DNA of 64,000 bases from Abelmoschus esculentus (Eukaryota > Streptophyta > Magnoliopsida > Malvales > Malvaceae). Of this stretch, positions 13,768-24,497 are shown piece by piece. The DNA lies in the NCBI GenBank assembly GCA_035048815.1, contig JAUCBN010000005.1:14038517-14102516 (forward strand), given 5' to 3'. A program made the position numbers and the translations under genes. The notes beneath the pieces were generated by a model. That model had not been told where the DNA came from. It saw only the letters and a program-made list of their open reading frames with translations, and ran no database searches. The stretch's first letter is position 1. Each line of letters opens with the position of its first letter.

Positions 13768-15100
13768 TGATGCGTGTAATAATAGCGCAACTGTACAGTG
13801 TACACGTCACAAGTCATAAAGTGATTAGTATATTGTGTATCGTCTCCACAGGGATTGGTATACTTAATATGTTTCCCCTTGTTCCCTTGCTCCTGAAAAA
13901 TAAAGTAAAAACACATATAAGTGGAATTGTCTAACTAAGTAACTAAATAACAAAACATAAAAAAGGATGAAGAACGATATAGAGAAAGTGGGTAGGATCC
14001 AGCTGCGTCAATTAGTGGATTCAATTGATCTTCTTCTTGTCCAATGCAATTAAACAATACTGCTTCGGCAGTACTGTAGATACAACCTCGGCAACATTGG
14101 TGTTCTCTGCCGCGGCAATCTCTTGCTCTTGGGCAGATGCATCAAAGTTCAGCAAACTGTCCGTAGTTGACTCCGCTTTTCTCTAAGTCAGAGCGTTGTT
14201 GATGACTGGTCTTTGATGATAACTCTCGGTGTGAATCAACGATAATCACCAACCAATCCAACACTTCCTTTAGCTTCTGAAAATATTAACCTATCTCTAG
14301 GCCAAGTTAGTGTCGTCAACACCGTACTTATCCCTTTCGTGAATCTAACTCTCTCGATGCTAGATAAATAGATTACTTACAAACTTCTCTCTCGAGCTTG
14401 AATGAAAGAACAAGGAATGGCAATAGGATAAACAAACTTCGATATTATTATTGCATTAGAACAAAGAAACAAGAAACAATCTCCTCTCACTAATATCTAC
14501 AACCTTCACCTATCCCTGAGAGATTTAGAATATAAAATCGATAAGTACAAATCTTAGGGGTAGGGTTTCTCTAAAATCGACTCTCTTTAACAATGTTGCC
14601 GACTAGGCTATAGATAGTCTTAACCTAGGGCAAACCTTTCCTAAATAGACTCTAACTTGGAGTAGGGAGCAAGTCTTCTACATGAGATCTAATGTTTCCA
14701 ACTTTGCAACCTTCTAGAAAGCTTTTCCCGTTCGGTCTTTGACTTGGGCTTTTAGTGCGCTAGCCTGGTCCAATTGATGTGCTGCATCTTCCAGAATGTT
14801 CTCTATATTTTTGTCTTTCAGTCGCCTATCATGTTGATGTTGCCACTCAGGATGCTGTCGCGGCCTTGTCTCTGCCTCGGCCTCAACACTACTTGACCGC
14901 TGCTTCGGCCCTAGATATTCCTGCATGTACAGAATATGTAATAATATCCGCATTCTATATAAATTTCGACTTTGTAAGTAGTGATAACGGAATATCCAAT
15001 ATTGTGCAAAGAGTCTATATTTCAGCTCAAGTTGGAGTATAGTAGATGCATAAAATGCCATGAGAAGGATAGTAAATAACCTCCTTTTGGGCACTCGTCA
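13768..15100 (-). repeat. 3' LTR of Athila-like element
   Basis: This 1333-bp LTR pairs with 20656-21986. Read on the plus strand both begin TGATGCGTGTAATAATAGCG and end CTCRTCA, giving TG...CA termini. The promoter region on the minus strand reads CTATCTATAG (14608-14617), a decayed version of CTATATATAG in the other LTR. Small indels and scattered substitutions separate the two LTRs, so the insertion is not very recent. Short open frames at 14714-15094 and 14779-15042 have no support as genes. Confidence 0.9.
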
Positions 15101-15140
15101 AATACCCCCAAACTCGAACTATTGCTTGTCCTCAAGCAAT
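15101..15140 (-). promoter_or_regulatory. Polypurine tract plus hairpin next to 3' LTR
   Basis: On the minus strand, GTTTGGGGGTATT abuts the 3' LTR and is the likely polypurine tract that primes plus-strand DNA synthesis. Beside it lies a perfect 8-bp stem with a 4-nt loop, ATTGCTTG-tcct-CAAGCAAT (15121-15140). A second copy of the whole arrangement, with a different stem but the same loop, is at 15870-15901. Confidence 0.7.
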
Positions 15141-16052
15141 GCAAGACTTCAAATTGTCGAACCTTACTCCCTTTTGGTCTTACTGTTCCATCTATTCTCC
15201 CCACCATGGTCATGACCATTTCTCCGTTTTAGCCACTAGTTTACCCAAGGACTTTTACTAAGAAACAAGCTATAAGGCTAGGTGAGTGTGTGCATGTTAT
15301 GGATAAGGTTGATTCAAGCCTTTCTTAGATAAACTCTAAGTTCAAGACAAATAGAATTTGGACTAAAGCCGTCTCCTTCAAACAACAAGTCTTGAGCCAA
15401 TTTCGGGCACCTCAAGATATCCGTTTTCTATTTTCTTCTTTTTCTTATTTTTTTTCTTTTTAACCACCTATTTAGCATACTAGAGCCAATTTCGGGCACC
15501 TCTAGCATGAAGGAGAGCAAAACTAGAGCCAGTGATGGGCACCTCTAGTTTATTAAAAGAACTCCTAAATCAAGCAATTCCAAAAAGTGTTTATTTTCTT
15601 TCTAACCCTAAAGCAAGCTTCTAAGTTTTATTCCATGAGTATCCTATGGTTATCCCTTCAAAACAGAACTTGACCATGATAAGGAGAAAGATTTCTATAG
15701 CCTTAAAGGAGTAAACTAAAGAAAAGTTGATGTAGAGCAGTGCAAGATTAAAAACAGTAATTCAAGAAAAGAGAATATTGCCAAAAAAATTCAAAAAAAA
15801 TACTCCCTTTTCATGGTAATGCCGCGATAGTAGGTTGCCTCGGTAGTGCTTCTGCACCTACAATACCCCCAAAATCAAACCGAGCATTGTCCTCAATGCT
15901 CAATATATGCGGCAAACAACAATTTCAATAAGGACATAGACAAAAGCATTAAAATAAATCATTTATAACGACTCTGAGGAGCTACTTGTACGGAGCAGTC
16001 TCCTAGGCCATGCTACTGACTCCTTCCGTCTAGATCCTTGTGTTGGTGATTG
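15141..16052 (-). other. Athila 3' untranslated region with hairpins
   Basis: This region has no convincing ORF. It holds three related hairpin-like phrases, GAGCCAATTTCGGGCACCTC at about 15393 and 15484 and a diverged form at about 15525. The second and third are flanked by CTAGAG or CTCTAG, so they can fold. A second purine tract (minus-strand GGGGGTATT) with an adjoining perfect stem, GAGCATTG-tcct-CAATGCTC, is at 15870-15901. A pyrimidine-rich run (TTTTCTTCTTTTTC) lies near 15430. Confidence 0.6.
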
Positions 16053-17486
16053 CTATTGTTTGGCTTGCCGATGTGGCTGAACTCGATTGGGCGGTGTGCA
16101 CTGCGGTGGTGCAGTAACTTCATCCCCTTCTTCCACTTCGTCAATATTTTTTATGTGCATGATTTATGTCCCTCCCCCTACCGTGGTAGTGTGTATTACT
16201 GGTTCATGTGACAAACTGTGGTATTTGTCAATCTCGCGAGACAGAGTGTCTCTGCTGAGACTGGGCATAGGGATTGGTTCCCGTTGGGCAGAGTTAAAAA
16301 TAACTCGCCTCTTGGATGGTCGTTGGCTGGTAGAGGATACTCTGGCAGACCTGGCCGGCCTGGAAGGTCCGGTAGCATGAAACTGTTGGGGCGGCCTTGG
16401 TGGGAAAAAGGGTTAGGGCCCTGGGGCAGGTGTTGTCTCGGTATAAGGGGCGACAGTGACAAAGATGTTGGCTGGGAATTGCGCCCCTTGATTTGGGAAG
16501 CTTGTCATCATCATGTGGGCGAGAGATGTGTTGAAGTAGCGCTGGTACTTCGTGTAGCGTTGCTGGCGAAGGTCCATGGTTGTCATCCTCTGCAGAATTT
16601 CTTGGTAAGGGTCTGCTGCTGCAGGGCTCTAGGCAGATGTGGGTACTTTTGCAGAGTACTGCCCTCCGACAGTAAAGTCTGCAGTGAACTGCTGCGGTGT
16701 TACTTGGACAGGTTCTGCCTGGGTTATCTGCATGACTCGGTGACAGAAATCTTTAGACCATCCTGGCCGATTCGGTGTGTACTCGTCTGTAGCCTCGACT
16801 AGTACACCTGCAACAATACATAAAGAAGATATTAAAGAAGGGAAACATAAAGGGCCTTTGTCTTTGTTACCGCAATCATAAATTTCTTGGAGAATAATTT
16901 CTCCAACATTGATGATCCTCTTGTTGATTATGGACTGGATGAGCACCGAACGTCTCCTGTCGACTGTGCTGTTGTGCGATGTGGGCATAAGACGTCTTTT
17001 GACAAAGGTGCACCACATCTGAGCCTCGGGTTTTAGGCTCAATCTTATTACGGATCCTCTATGGTTACCAGTCTCCCAAGGGGTATCACCGTAACAAAGA
17101 TCATCTTTGATCAATTTGAAGTCGACATCGTTGACCTACTCATCAAAATCACTATGTGCATTGGACAACGGAGTGAGGCCATAGCGTTGGTTGATTGCTT
17201 CGGCATTAAGGGCGACTGGCTTCCCTCGGCAGTGGACATATAAATTTCCTTCGCTCGGCATGTGGGCATAAAACTCTCGGACGATCGTGGCATTCGCTGG
17301 GGGAGGTTGGAGATAGAAGATTTTCCAATCTTGGTATTTGATTTTGTCGAACAAGAACTGTTCGATGCTGTAATTATCTTCATCCAAGTATTGAAATCCT
17401 TGCTCCTCCCATAGCTGCCGGGCCACAAAAGAACGGTTGAATCGCTCTTTAATGGCGGCAGGATAAAAACGGTTGTAAGCGGCCAT
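16053..17486 (-). pseudogene. Envelope-position ORF, plant transposon-protein type, with stops
   Basis: One minus-strand frame of about 478 codons runs from ATG at 17486 to a stop at 16053. It is broken by TAG at 17136, TAG at 16629, TAA at 16413 and TAA at 16164, all in the same frame. The N-terminal 280 residues show features I associate with the family annotated as 'putative plant transposon protein': FYAHMP, a V-x-C/R-GKPVALN-like strand, AINQRYGL, and later VLIQSI-x6-INVGEII and FPSLISSLC. The C-terminal third is rich in proline, glutamine and charged residues. It sits between the protease frame and the 3' LTR, where Athila elements carry an envelope-like gene. I see no clear signal peptide or transmembrane segment, so an envelope function is not supported. 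The family call is from memory of motifs. Confidence 0.6.
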
Positions 17487-17952
17487 AATTATAGTTATTG
17501 GATGCCTTGAACGAAATTTGGAGTACTTGAAAAGATTGCTGAAAATTTCAAGAAGTAGATTAGAGCTAAAGTAATGAAGAGGAAGATTGTGAAAGAAAGA
17601 AGATTAGCAAGAATGCGAGAGTGGGTAATTCTAAGCAAGGGAGCTGTTTATATAGGCTGTAAAAAATATGACTGTTAAAAATTAGCCGTTAGGCATTTAC
17701 TACCTTGCTGAATAGTTATGCCGCGGAGGATTGCTCGACAGAGAGCCGTTGCACTGTTTCTGCCCGTTAGGATTTCTGCGGCTCTAACACAGTGCACTGC
17801 CACGACAGCAGACTTCCTGTTGTAAAATAATTTTTTTGCATTCGTTGATTTATTTATCCTAAAAAAAACTTAAAAACATAAAATACTGAAAATAAAACAT
17901 AACAACATATAAAACTAGTCCTAATATAATAAATAAAATGAAAGGGAAGAGA
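17487..17952. other. AT-rich spacer at the pol deletion
   Basis: This 466-bp stretch lies between the end of the gag-protease frame and the envelope-position ORF. It contains A/T runs and no reverse transcriptase, RNase H or integrase motif in any frame. A full element would carry several kilobases of pol here, so this marks the internal deletion or a lineage that lacks pol. Part of it may be leader for the downstream ORF. Confidence 0.55.
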
Positions 17953-20523
17953 TTATGTTACTTGTGGAGTGCATGTAAATGCATCTCCCAATTTGGTTAT
18001 CTCTTTCTAGCTCGTATCTTCCTTCATGTGTTGGCCAGTCCCTTCAGTGCATTCGACTTCTCCTTTGGGCTTTATTCGCTTACCGAATAGTCTACCGAGC
18101 GTGCTGCCTAGGTAGAATGTTTTAGTACCCTGGTCTGGTGTATGGAGAGCCTTACATTCTGCTAGAGCGTCTGAATTTGTGAGATTGTGGAAGGCGTTCA
18201 ACTTGACTTGTTGATCGTTTATCCGCAATGTGAGCTTGCCATTTTCCATATCGATGATGGTGCATCCAGTAGCAAGGAAAGGTCGACCCAGGATGATCGG
18301 TGCATTATCGTCGGCCTCACAGTCAAGGACAAGAAAGTCGACAGGAAATATAAACTTGTCGACCTTAACCAGAATGTCCTCAATTTTGCCTTCAGGATGC
18401 ACATAGGACCGATCCGAAAGTTGGAGCAGTACTGTTGTTGGTTTTGCCCGCCCTATTCCATGTTTTTGAAAAATTGATTTGGGCATTAGATTAACTCTTG
18501 CTCCCAAGTCGCATAGGGCCTTTCCTTCGTAACCATCCCCAATCGCATAGGGGATTATAAAGCATCCAGGATCCTTTAGCTTAGGCGGCATGCGATTATG
18601 TAGCATGGGCATGCAACCTTCAGTGGCTGCCACCGTTTCAAATTCTCCTAGCCTTCGTTGTTTGAATACTATGTCCTTTAAGAACTTGGCATAGTTGGGC
18701 ATTTGTTCAATAGCCTCAACTAATGGCAAGTTGATTTGGACTTGCTTTAAGATGTCCAGGAATTTCCGAAATTGGTGATCCTGTTTGTGCTTTATTAACC
18801 TCTGCGGGAAAGGAGTTGGTGGTCTTATATCCTCCAAGTTTCCTTGGATATTGAGTTTAATACGTGGGGTGAACTTATCTGTAGCTGCCTTGGAAGGATG
18901 TTCAGTTACTGCTAGTTTTGCTGTCGGGGAAGTGCTTTTGGCAGGGTCCTACTCAGCTTCTGAGTCCTCGTGATGTTTCTTTTCTGGATGGACTCTATCG
19001 GTTGAGGGCCCTTCTTTATCTTTTAATTGTAGGCCACTTCTTGTCGTAATTACCTTGCATTGCTCGTGGCCTAACACCTTAGCAACCTCAGTATTGCTAG
19101 GTAAACCCCCTGGTAGTCGAGTGTTTTGTCGTTGGGCAAATTGACCAACTTGGGTTTCTAAAGACTTGATTGCAGCCTCCTGGTTCTGTAATCTCATCTC
19201 AGTTCGATTCATGAATTCATTAGTATGCTTCATGAAGCGGCTATTCTCGGCCATGTATGAATCAGTCTTTGACATAAATGCCGTAAGAGAATCTGCCAAT
19301 GCGTTCAGAGACTGCTGTTGTTCGACCTGCTGCTGCAGCATGGACTGCTGAGTGTGCTGCTGCGACAGGTTCTGACTTTGGTGCTGGAATCTAGGGGCTT
19401 GGTTGACTGGATTTAAGGCATTGTTGGGGTTACTCCATAAAAAGTTTGGATGCCTTTTCCAGGATGGGTTGTAATTGTTGGACATCATATGATTGTTCCT
19501 ATTATAATTTCCATCATATAGGCTGGTCTCCTCATCTTGCATGTAATCAGATGAGTTGACTGCCTTAACCTCATGTATATTTTGCTGGGCTTGCATATTC
19601 TGAACCATCTTGGTCAGAGAAGCCAATTGTGCTGCCACCGAACTAGTTGTGTCTAATTCAAGGGCCGTGGCATGGCGTCTCATTCATCCTCGCCTTGATG
19701 TAGGAAACTAGAAGTCGTTCCTTGCGAGTTTGTTCAAAATCTCAATGGCCTCCGCGGGTGCTCTATCCAAAAGTGTCCCATTTGCGGAAGCATCTACTAT
19801 TATCCTTGTGAAAGCATTGGTAGCATTATAGAACATGGAGACATGCGTCCACAAGGGAAAACCATGTAATGGGCATTTGTTTAACAATTCTCTGTAGCGT
19901 TCCCACGCCTCATACATTGGTTCATCATCATCCTGCCGAAATGATGTGATCTCATTACGGATGCGATCATAGAGATTTTTCGGGTTGAACCTCGTAATGA
20001 ATTCTCGGCAGAGTTCATCCCAAGATCCTATGGATCCTGCTGGGATGCCATTTAACCAAGTTTTCGCCCTATTCCTCAGTGAATAAGGGAACAAATTTAA
20101 TCTTAAAATATCTTCATGGACTCCTTGGATTTTGAAAGAATTGCACACTTCCATGAAAGATTTAAGATGCTGCCTTGCATCTTCAGTAGCAGACCCACTA
20201 AACTGTCCAATTGTGTTCAGCATGTTGAACATCACTGGTTTGAGCTCAAAGTGAGTTACTTCAATTTCCGGGGTGACTATGCTAGGGTTTAGTCCATTTA
20301 GGTCTTCCACCAAAAAGTCTCTAATAGTGAGCTGCCTCGGCAATGGTCGTGGTAGTGGCTGCTGCGGCATTGCTGGTGGCAGTACATTATGATTAACAGG
20401 TGAAATTTGTCCTCTTGGTGGATCATCCATGACTTGAAACAGATTGCGCCTTAGATGGTGTCCTGTGTGTTCAATTGCAGGATTCAAATCGTACAATGGA
20501 CCACTCGGGTTTACCCTGGTCAT
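17953..20523 (-). pseudogene. Athila-like gag-protease, four in-frame stops
   Basis: A single minus-strand frame runs from ATG at 20523 to TAA at 17953, interrupted by TAG (19708), TGA (19684), TAG (18949) and TAG (18007). Residues about 90-230 form the retrotransposon gag domain, with WDELCREFITRFNP and a following YEAWERYRELL. A glutamine-rich linker follows (about 19300-19420). The retropepsin segment at 18837-18007 shows the Athila-type active site ALCDLGARVNLMP, and downstream APIILGRPFLATG matches the conserved ILGRPFL strand. The usual serine after DLGA is arginine here. The related copy at 52798-53686 has glutamine codons where this one has the TAG at 19708, which fits CAG-to-TAG decay. 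No zinc knuckle is visible. Confidence 0.85.
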
Positions 20524-20631
20524 ACACCAGATAGGTCAAAGTTAATAAAAAAATATAAATAATTAGAATTAAAGTTAAATAAAGAATGGTTAAAGAGCAA
20601 AAAATAAAGAAAACAAAAATTTAATTGTCAA

Positions 20632-20649
20632 TCCCCGGCAACGGCGCCA
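20632..20649 (-). promoter_or_regulatory. Primer-binding site, tRNA-Asp type
   Basis: On the minus strand the sequence TGGCGCCGTTGCCGGGGA lies 6 nt inside the 5' LTR. This is the primer-binding site widely seen in Athila and Tat elements, matching the 3' end of a plant tRNA (usually given as tRNA-Asp). The same site with one substitution occurs at 52688-52705. Confidence 0.85.
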
Positions 20650-20655
20650 AAAACT

Positions 20656-21986
20656 TGATGCGTGTAATAATAGCGCAACTGTGCAGTGTACACGTCGCAA
20701 TTAATAAAGTGATAAGTATATCATGGATCGTCTCCACAGGGATTGGTATACTTAATATGTCTTCCCTTGTTCTCTTGCTCCTAAAGAATAAAGTAAAAAC
20801 ACAGATAAGTGGAATTGTCTAACTAAGTAACTAAATAACAAAACATAAAATAAAGGATGGAGAACGATATAGAGAAAGTGGGTAGGATCCAGCTGCGTCA
20901 ATTAGTGGATTCGATTGATCTTCTTCTTGTCCAACGCAATTACACAACACTGTTTTGGTAGTACTGCAGATACAACCTCGGCAGCATTGGTGTTCTCTTC
21001 CGTGGCAATCTCTTGCTCTTGGGCAGATGCATCAAAGTTCAGCAAAACTGTCTGCAGTTGACTCAGCTTATCTCTAAGTCAGAGCGTTGTTGATGACTGG
21101 TTTTTGACGATACCTCTCGGCGTGAATCAACGATAATCACCAACCAATCCAACACTTCTTTTAGCTTCCAAAACTCTTAACCTATCTCTAGACCGAGTTA
21201 GTGTCGTCAACACCGTATTTATCCCTTTCGTGAATCTAACTCTCTCGATGCTAGATAAATAATTTACTTACAAACTTCTCTCTCGAGCTTGAATGCAAGA
21301 ATAAGGAATGGCAATAGGATCAGGAAACTTCAATATTATTATTGCATTAAAACAAAGAAACAAGAAACAATCACGTCTCACTAATATCTACAACCTTCAC
21401 CTATCCCAAAGAGATTTAGAACATAATGTCGATAAGTACCAATCTTAGTGGAAGGGTTTCTCTAAAATCGCTCTCTTTAACAATGTGATCGGCTAGGCTA
21501 TATATAGTCTTAACCTAGGGAAACCTTTCCTAAATAGACTCTAACTTGGAGGGAGCAAGTCTTCTACATGAGATCTGATGTTTCCAAGTTTGCAACTTTC
21601 TAGAAAGCTTTTCCCGTTCGGTCTTTGACTTGGGCTTTTAGTGCGCTAGCCTGGTCCAATTGGTGCGATGCATCTTCCAGAATATTCTCTATATTTTTGT
21701 CTTTCAGTTGTCTATCATGTTGATGTTACCACTCAGGATGCTGTCGTGGCCTTGTCTCTACCTCGGCCTCAACACTGCTTCACCGCTGCTTCGGCCCTGG
21801 ATATTCCTGCATGTACTGATTATGTAATAATATCCGCATTCTCTATATATGTCGACTTTGTAAGTAGTGATAACGGAATATCCAATATTATGTAAAGAGT
21901 CCATATTTCAGCTCAAGTTGGAGTATAGTAGATGCATAAAGTGCCATGAGAAGTGTAGTAAATAACTGCCTTTTGGGAACTCATCA
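20656..21986 (-). repeat. 5' LTR of Athila-like element
   Basis: This 1331-bp LTR pairs with 13768-15100. As the 5' LTR of a minus-strand element it would have carried the active promoter. A TATA-box-like CTATATATAG on the minus strand lies at 21498-21507, whereas the 3' LTR copy has CTATCTATAG. It ends in CTCATCA followed by the target duplication CATGT. Confidence 0.9.
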
Positions 21987-22376
21987 CATGTCATAGTGAA
22001 CGGTCCTTTTCCTATAGCGTACACCGTGATGGACGACCCCTATATTCGTGTGCGTGTCATAACGAATTGTACCTCTCTTTAAGCGTATATTGTGATGGAC
22101 GACACCTCTCCTTGAGTGTATGTCCCAATGAATGATCCCTCTCTTCGAGTGCATGTCATAATGAACGGTCCCTCTCTTTAAGCGTATTCCATGATGGACG
22201 ACCCCTCTCTATGAGCATTTGCCGCGATGAATGACCCCTCTCTTAGAGTGCATGTCATGGTGAACGATCCCTCTCTTTGAGCATATACCGTGATCTTTGA
22301 CCCCTCTATTTGAGCATATATTGCGATGAATGACCCTTCTCTTCGAGTGCATGTTATGGTGAACGGTCCCTCTCTT
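21987..22376. repeat. 99-bp satellite, block 3
   Basis: About twelve 33-bp subunits of the A-B-C satellite lie between the Athila-like element and the ~180-bp tandem repeat. The first bases complete the type-C subunit split by the Athila insertion. The right end breaks off at CTCTCTTAGAG. Confidence 0.9.
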
Positions 22377-22890
22377 AGAGAATCCGTAATTAACTATTTG
22401 ACCGTTCGAATTTTATTCGAGTAAAAAGCTAATTTGAGATTAATCTATACAATTTTGTTTAAACGCCCATAATTAACTATTTGAACTCATTAAATTTGAT
22501 TTAATAACATTTGGTTGTCGTTGTGTTGGGATTAAAACGTGCATGTCTAAATATACTTTATAGAGAATCTGTTAGAATTTTAACCGTGTAAAAAGCTAAA
22601 AGTCTGAGATTAATCTATATAATTTTGTTCAAACACCCATAATTAACTATTTAAACTCATAAAATTTGATTTTATAAGATTTGGTTGTCGTTTTGTTGGG
22701 ATTAAAACATGCATGTCTAAAAGGGCTTAATAGAGAATTCTTTCGGATTTTAACCAAGTAAAAAGCTGAAAATTTGAGACTAATCTATATAATTTTTTTT
22801 CAAACGCCCATAATAACTATTTGAACTCATAAAATTGAATTAATAACATTTGGTTATTGTTTTGTTGGGATTAGAACGTGCATGTCTAAG
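22377..22890. repeat. Tandem repeat of about 170-185 bp, three copies
   Basis: Three tandem units start at 22377, 22562 and 22732 (spacings 185 and 170 bp, the last about 160 bp). Each begins AGAGAAT, contains GAGATTAATCTATA-like and CCCATAATTAACTATTT-like segments, and ends GGGATTA-R-AACRTGCATGTCTAA. They are AT-rich and unrelated to the 33-bp satellite. No ORF is present. The origin is unknown; they could be a tandem part of a transposon or a separate minisatellite. Confidence 0.85.
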
Positions 22891-23041
22891 CTGATAAAGT
22901 TCAAAAAGAACTATAAAAGAGAAACAAACTCAAGTCGTAATATATGCCAAAAGTTGTATCTTTTTCAATGGAATGAGTGCCTATTTATAGGTGTATGACA
23001 ACAAATTGATTGACCTAGACAAATATTAAAGACTCATTATT
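22891..23041 (-). mobile_element. LTR-like fragment with TATA box
   Basis: The segment begins GATAAAGTTCAAAAAGAACTA, resembling GATAAAGTTCTAAGAAGAACTAA in the family-A LTR (8095 and 54777). It contains CCTATAAATAGGC on the minus strand (22979-22991), a good TATA-box candidate where LTR promoters of this group lie. It is short and truncated at both ends. Confidence 0.5.
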
Positions 23042-23895
23042 CTAGTCCCTTTCTTAGAGCAGCGCATACCGTGCCGCGATGAATGACCCCTCTCTTTGAG
23101 TGCATGTCATGGTGAACGGTCCCTCTCTTTAAGCATATACCTGATGGATGAGCCCTCTCTTTGAGCGTATATCGCGATGAATGACCCCTCTCTTCGAGTG
23201 CTTGTCATAATGAATGATCCCTTTCTTAGAGTGAGCGTATACCGTGATAGACAATCCCTCCCTTTGAACGCATGTCCCGATGAATGACCCGTCTCTTCGT
23301 GTGCATGTCATTGTAAACGGTCCCTTTCTTAGAGCGTATACCATGATGAACGACCCATCTCTTTGCGCGTATATCGCGATGAATGACCCCTCTCTTTGAG
23401 TGCATGTCATGGTGAATAGTCCCTCTCTTTGAACGTATACCGTGATGGACAAGACCTCTCTTTGAGCGTATGTAGTGATGAATGATCCCTCTCTTCGAGC
23501 ATATATCATAATAAACGGTCCTTCTCTTTGAGCGTATGTCGTGATGGACAACCCCTCTCTTTGAGCGTATGCCGCGATTAAAGACCCCTCTATTCGAGTG
23601 CATGTCATGGTAAACGGTCCCTCTATTTGAGCGTATACCATGATGAACGACCCCACTCTTTTAGCGTATGTTGCTATGAATGACCCCTCTTTTCGAGTGC
23701 ATGTTATAATTAATGATCCCTTTCTTAGAGCGTATACCGTGATGGACGACCTCTCTCTTTGAGTGTATACCGCGAAGAAAGCCCCTCTCTTCAAGTGCAT
23801 GTCATGGTGAGCGGTCCCTTTGTTAGAGCGTATACCGTGATGGACAACCCCTCTCTTCGAGCGTATGTCGCGATGAATGACCCCTCTCATTTATC
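23042..23895. repeat. 99-bp satellite, block 4
   Basis: About 26 subunits of the A-B-C satellite in the same orientation as the other blocks. The open frames at 23129-23890 and 23226-23603 have the 11-residue period of the array and are not genes. The block ends at CCCCTCTCA, where the AT-rich insert begins. Confidence 0.93.
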
Positions 23896-23914
23896 TCTTT
23901 CTTTCATGCTTCAA

Positions 23915-24092
23915 TATAACCACATTATTAAGTTTCAGCTTAGATCTAAATTTATATTAAGTTATTTTAAGTATTCTCATTATTTCTATTATTATGTTTT
24001 CTTCATAGGAGTTACCTACAGCTCAAGGAGTAAATATTAGCTCGGTGTCAGCTCAGTCAGCTTAGAAGAAGCTAAACGAAAGCTAAACATTA
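23915..24092 (+). mobile_element. Inverted fragment of family-A LTR
   Basis: The reverse complement of this segment matches 55675-55850 in the family-A LTR, for example AACCACATNATTAAGTTTC, CTTAGATCTAA-TTTATATT and the GTGTCAGCTCAGTCA / AGAAGAAGCTAAACG pair. It is one of only two clear transposon pieces that run opposite to the others in the window; the second is the gag fragment at 52642-53686. Confidence 0.75.
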
Positions 24093-24460
24093 TATTAATA
24101 TATTTGTTAATTTGTATCTATTTTCCTTTTTTTTGACTTTGTAAATATATACTATTATATGTGTTACTGTTTTCTTTTAAGAAATCTAAAAATATTATAT
24201 TACTCTTTTTGTATATATATATTCCTTTTTTGGTTTTTAATTTAGTGCAATTTTGTTATTAAAATATTATTTAGCTTCTGTGTATTTATTATTTCTCTCG
24301 TTATCATATGTTATTTAAAATCAAAAACCAAAAAATATATTAGGTTGTGACCACTAATTATAATATTCTATTGTTAAAATAAAAATATTAAAGGTTTTCT
24401 TTTTTTTATGATCTTTTCTTCTTTGTTTATTTTATTTACTATTATTATTTATTATCATTA

Positions 24461-24463
<3 letters not shown>

Positions 24464-24493
<30 letters not shown>
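24464..24493. repeat. (TA)15 microsatellite
   Basis: An uninterrupted alternating TA run of 30 bp inside the AT-rich insert. Confidence 0.95.

Positions 24494-24497
<4 letters not shown>

Larger units (their letters stand above)
13763..21991 (-). mobile_element. Athila-like Ty3/gypsy element, lacks RT and integrase
   Basis: The element spans 13768-21986 (8219 bp) with target duplication CATGT at 13763-13767 and 21987-21991, inside a type-C satellite subunit. Reading the minus strand it has: 5' LTR (20656-21986), primer site, gag-protease frame (20523-17953), a separate ORF in the envelope position (17486-16053), purine tracts and hairpins, and 3' LTR (13768-15100). No reverse transcriptase, RNase H or integrase motif is visible between the protease and the downstream ORF, where only about 470 bp of AT-rich DNA remains. 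All frames carry stops. The Athila-like call rests on the DLGA-type protease, the primer site and the extra ORF. Confidence 0.9.

Noticed and set aside
16087..16802. Plus-strand open frames in the Athila-like element
   Set aside because: They are antisense to the envelope-position frame, which carries recognisable motifs. The plus-strand frames have none.
20632..20649. A tRNA gene fragment
   Set aside because: The 18-nt match to a tRNA 3' end is a primer-binding site 6 nt inside an LTR; no cloverleaf can be formed around it.
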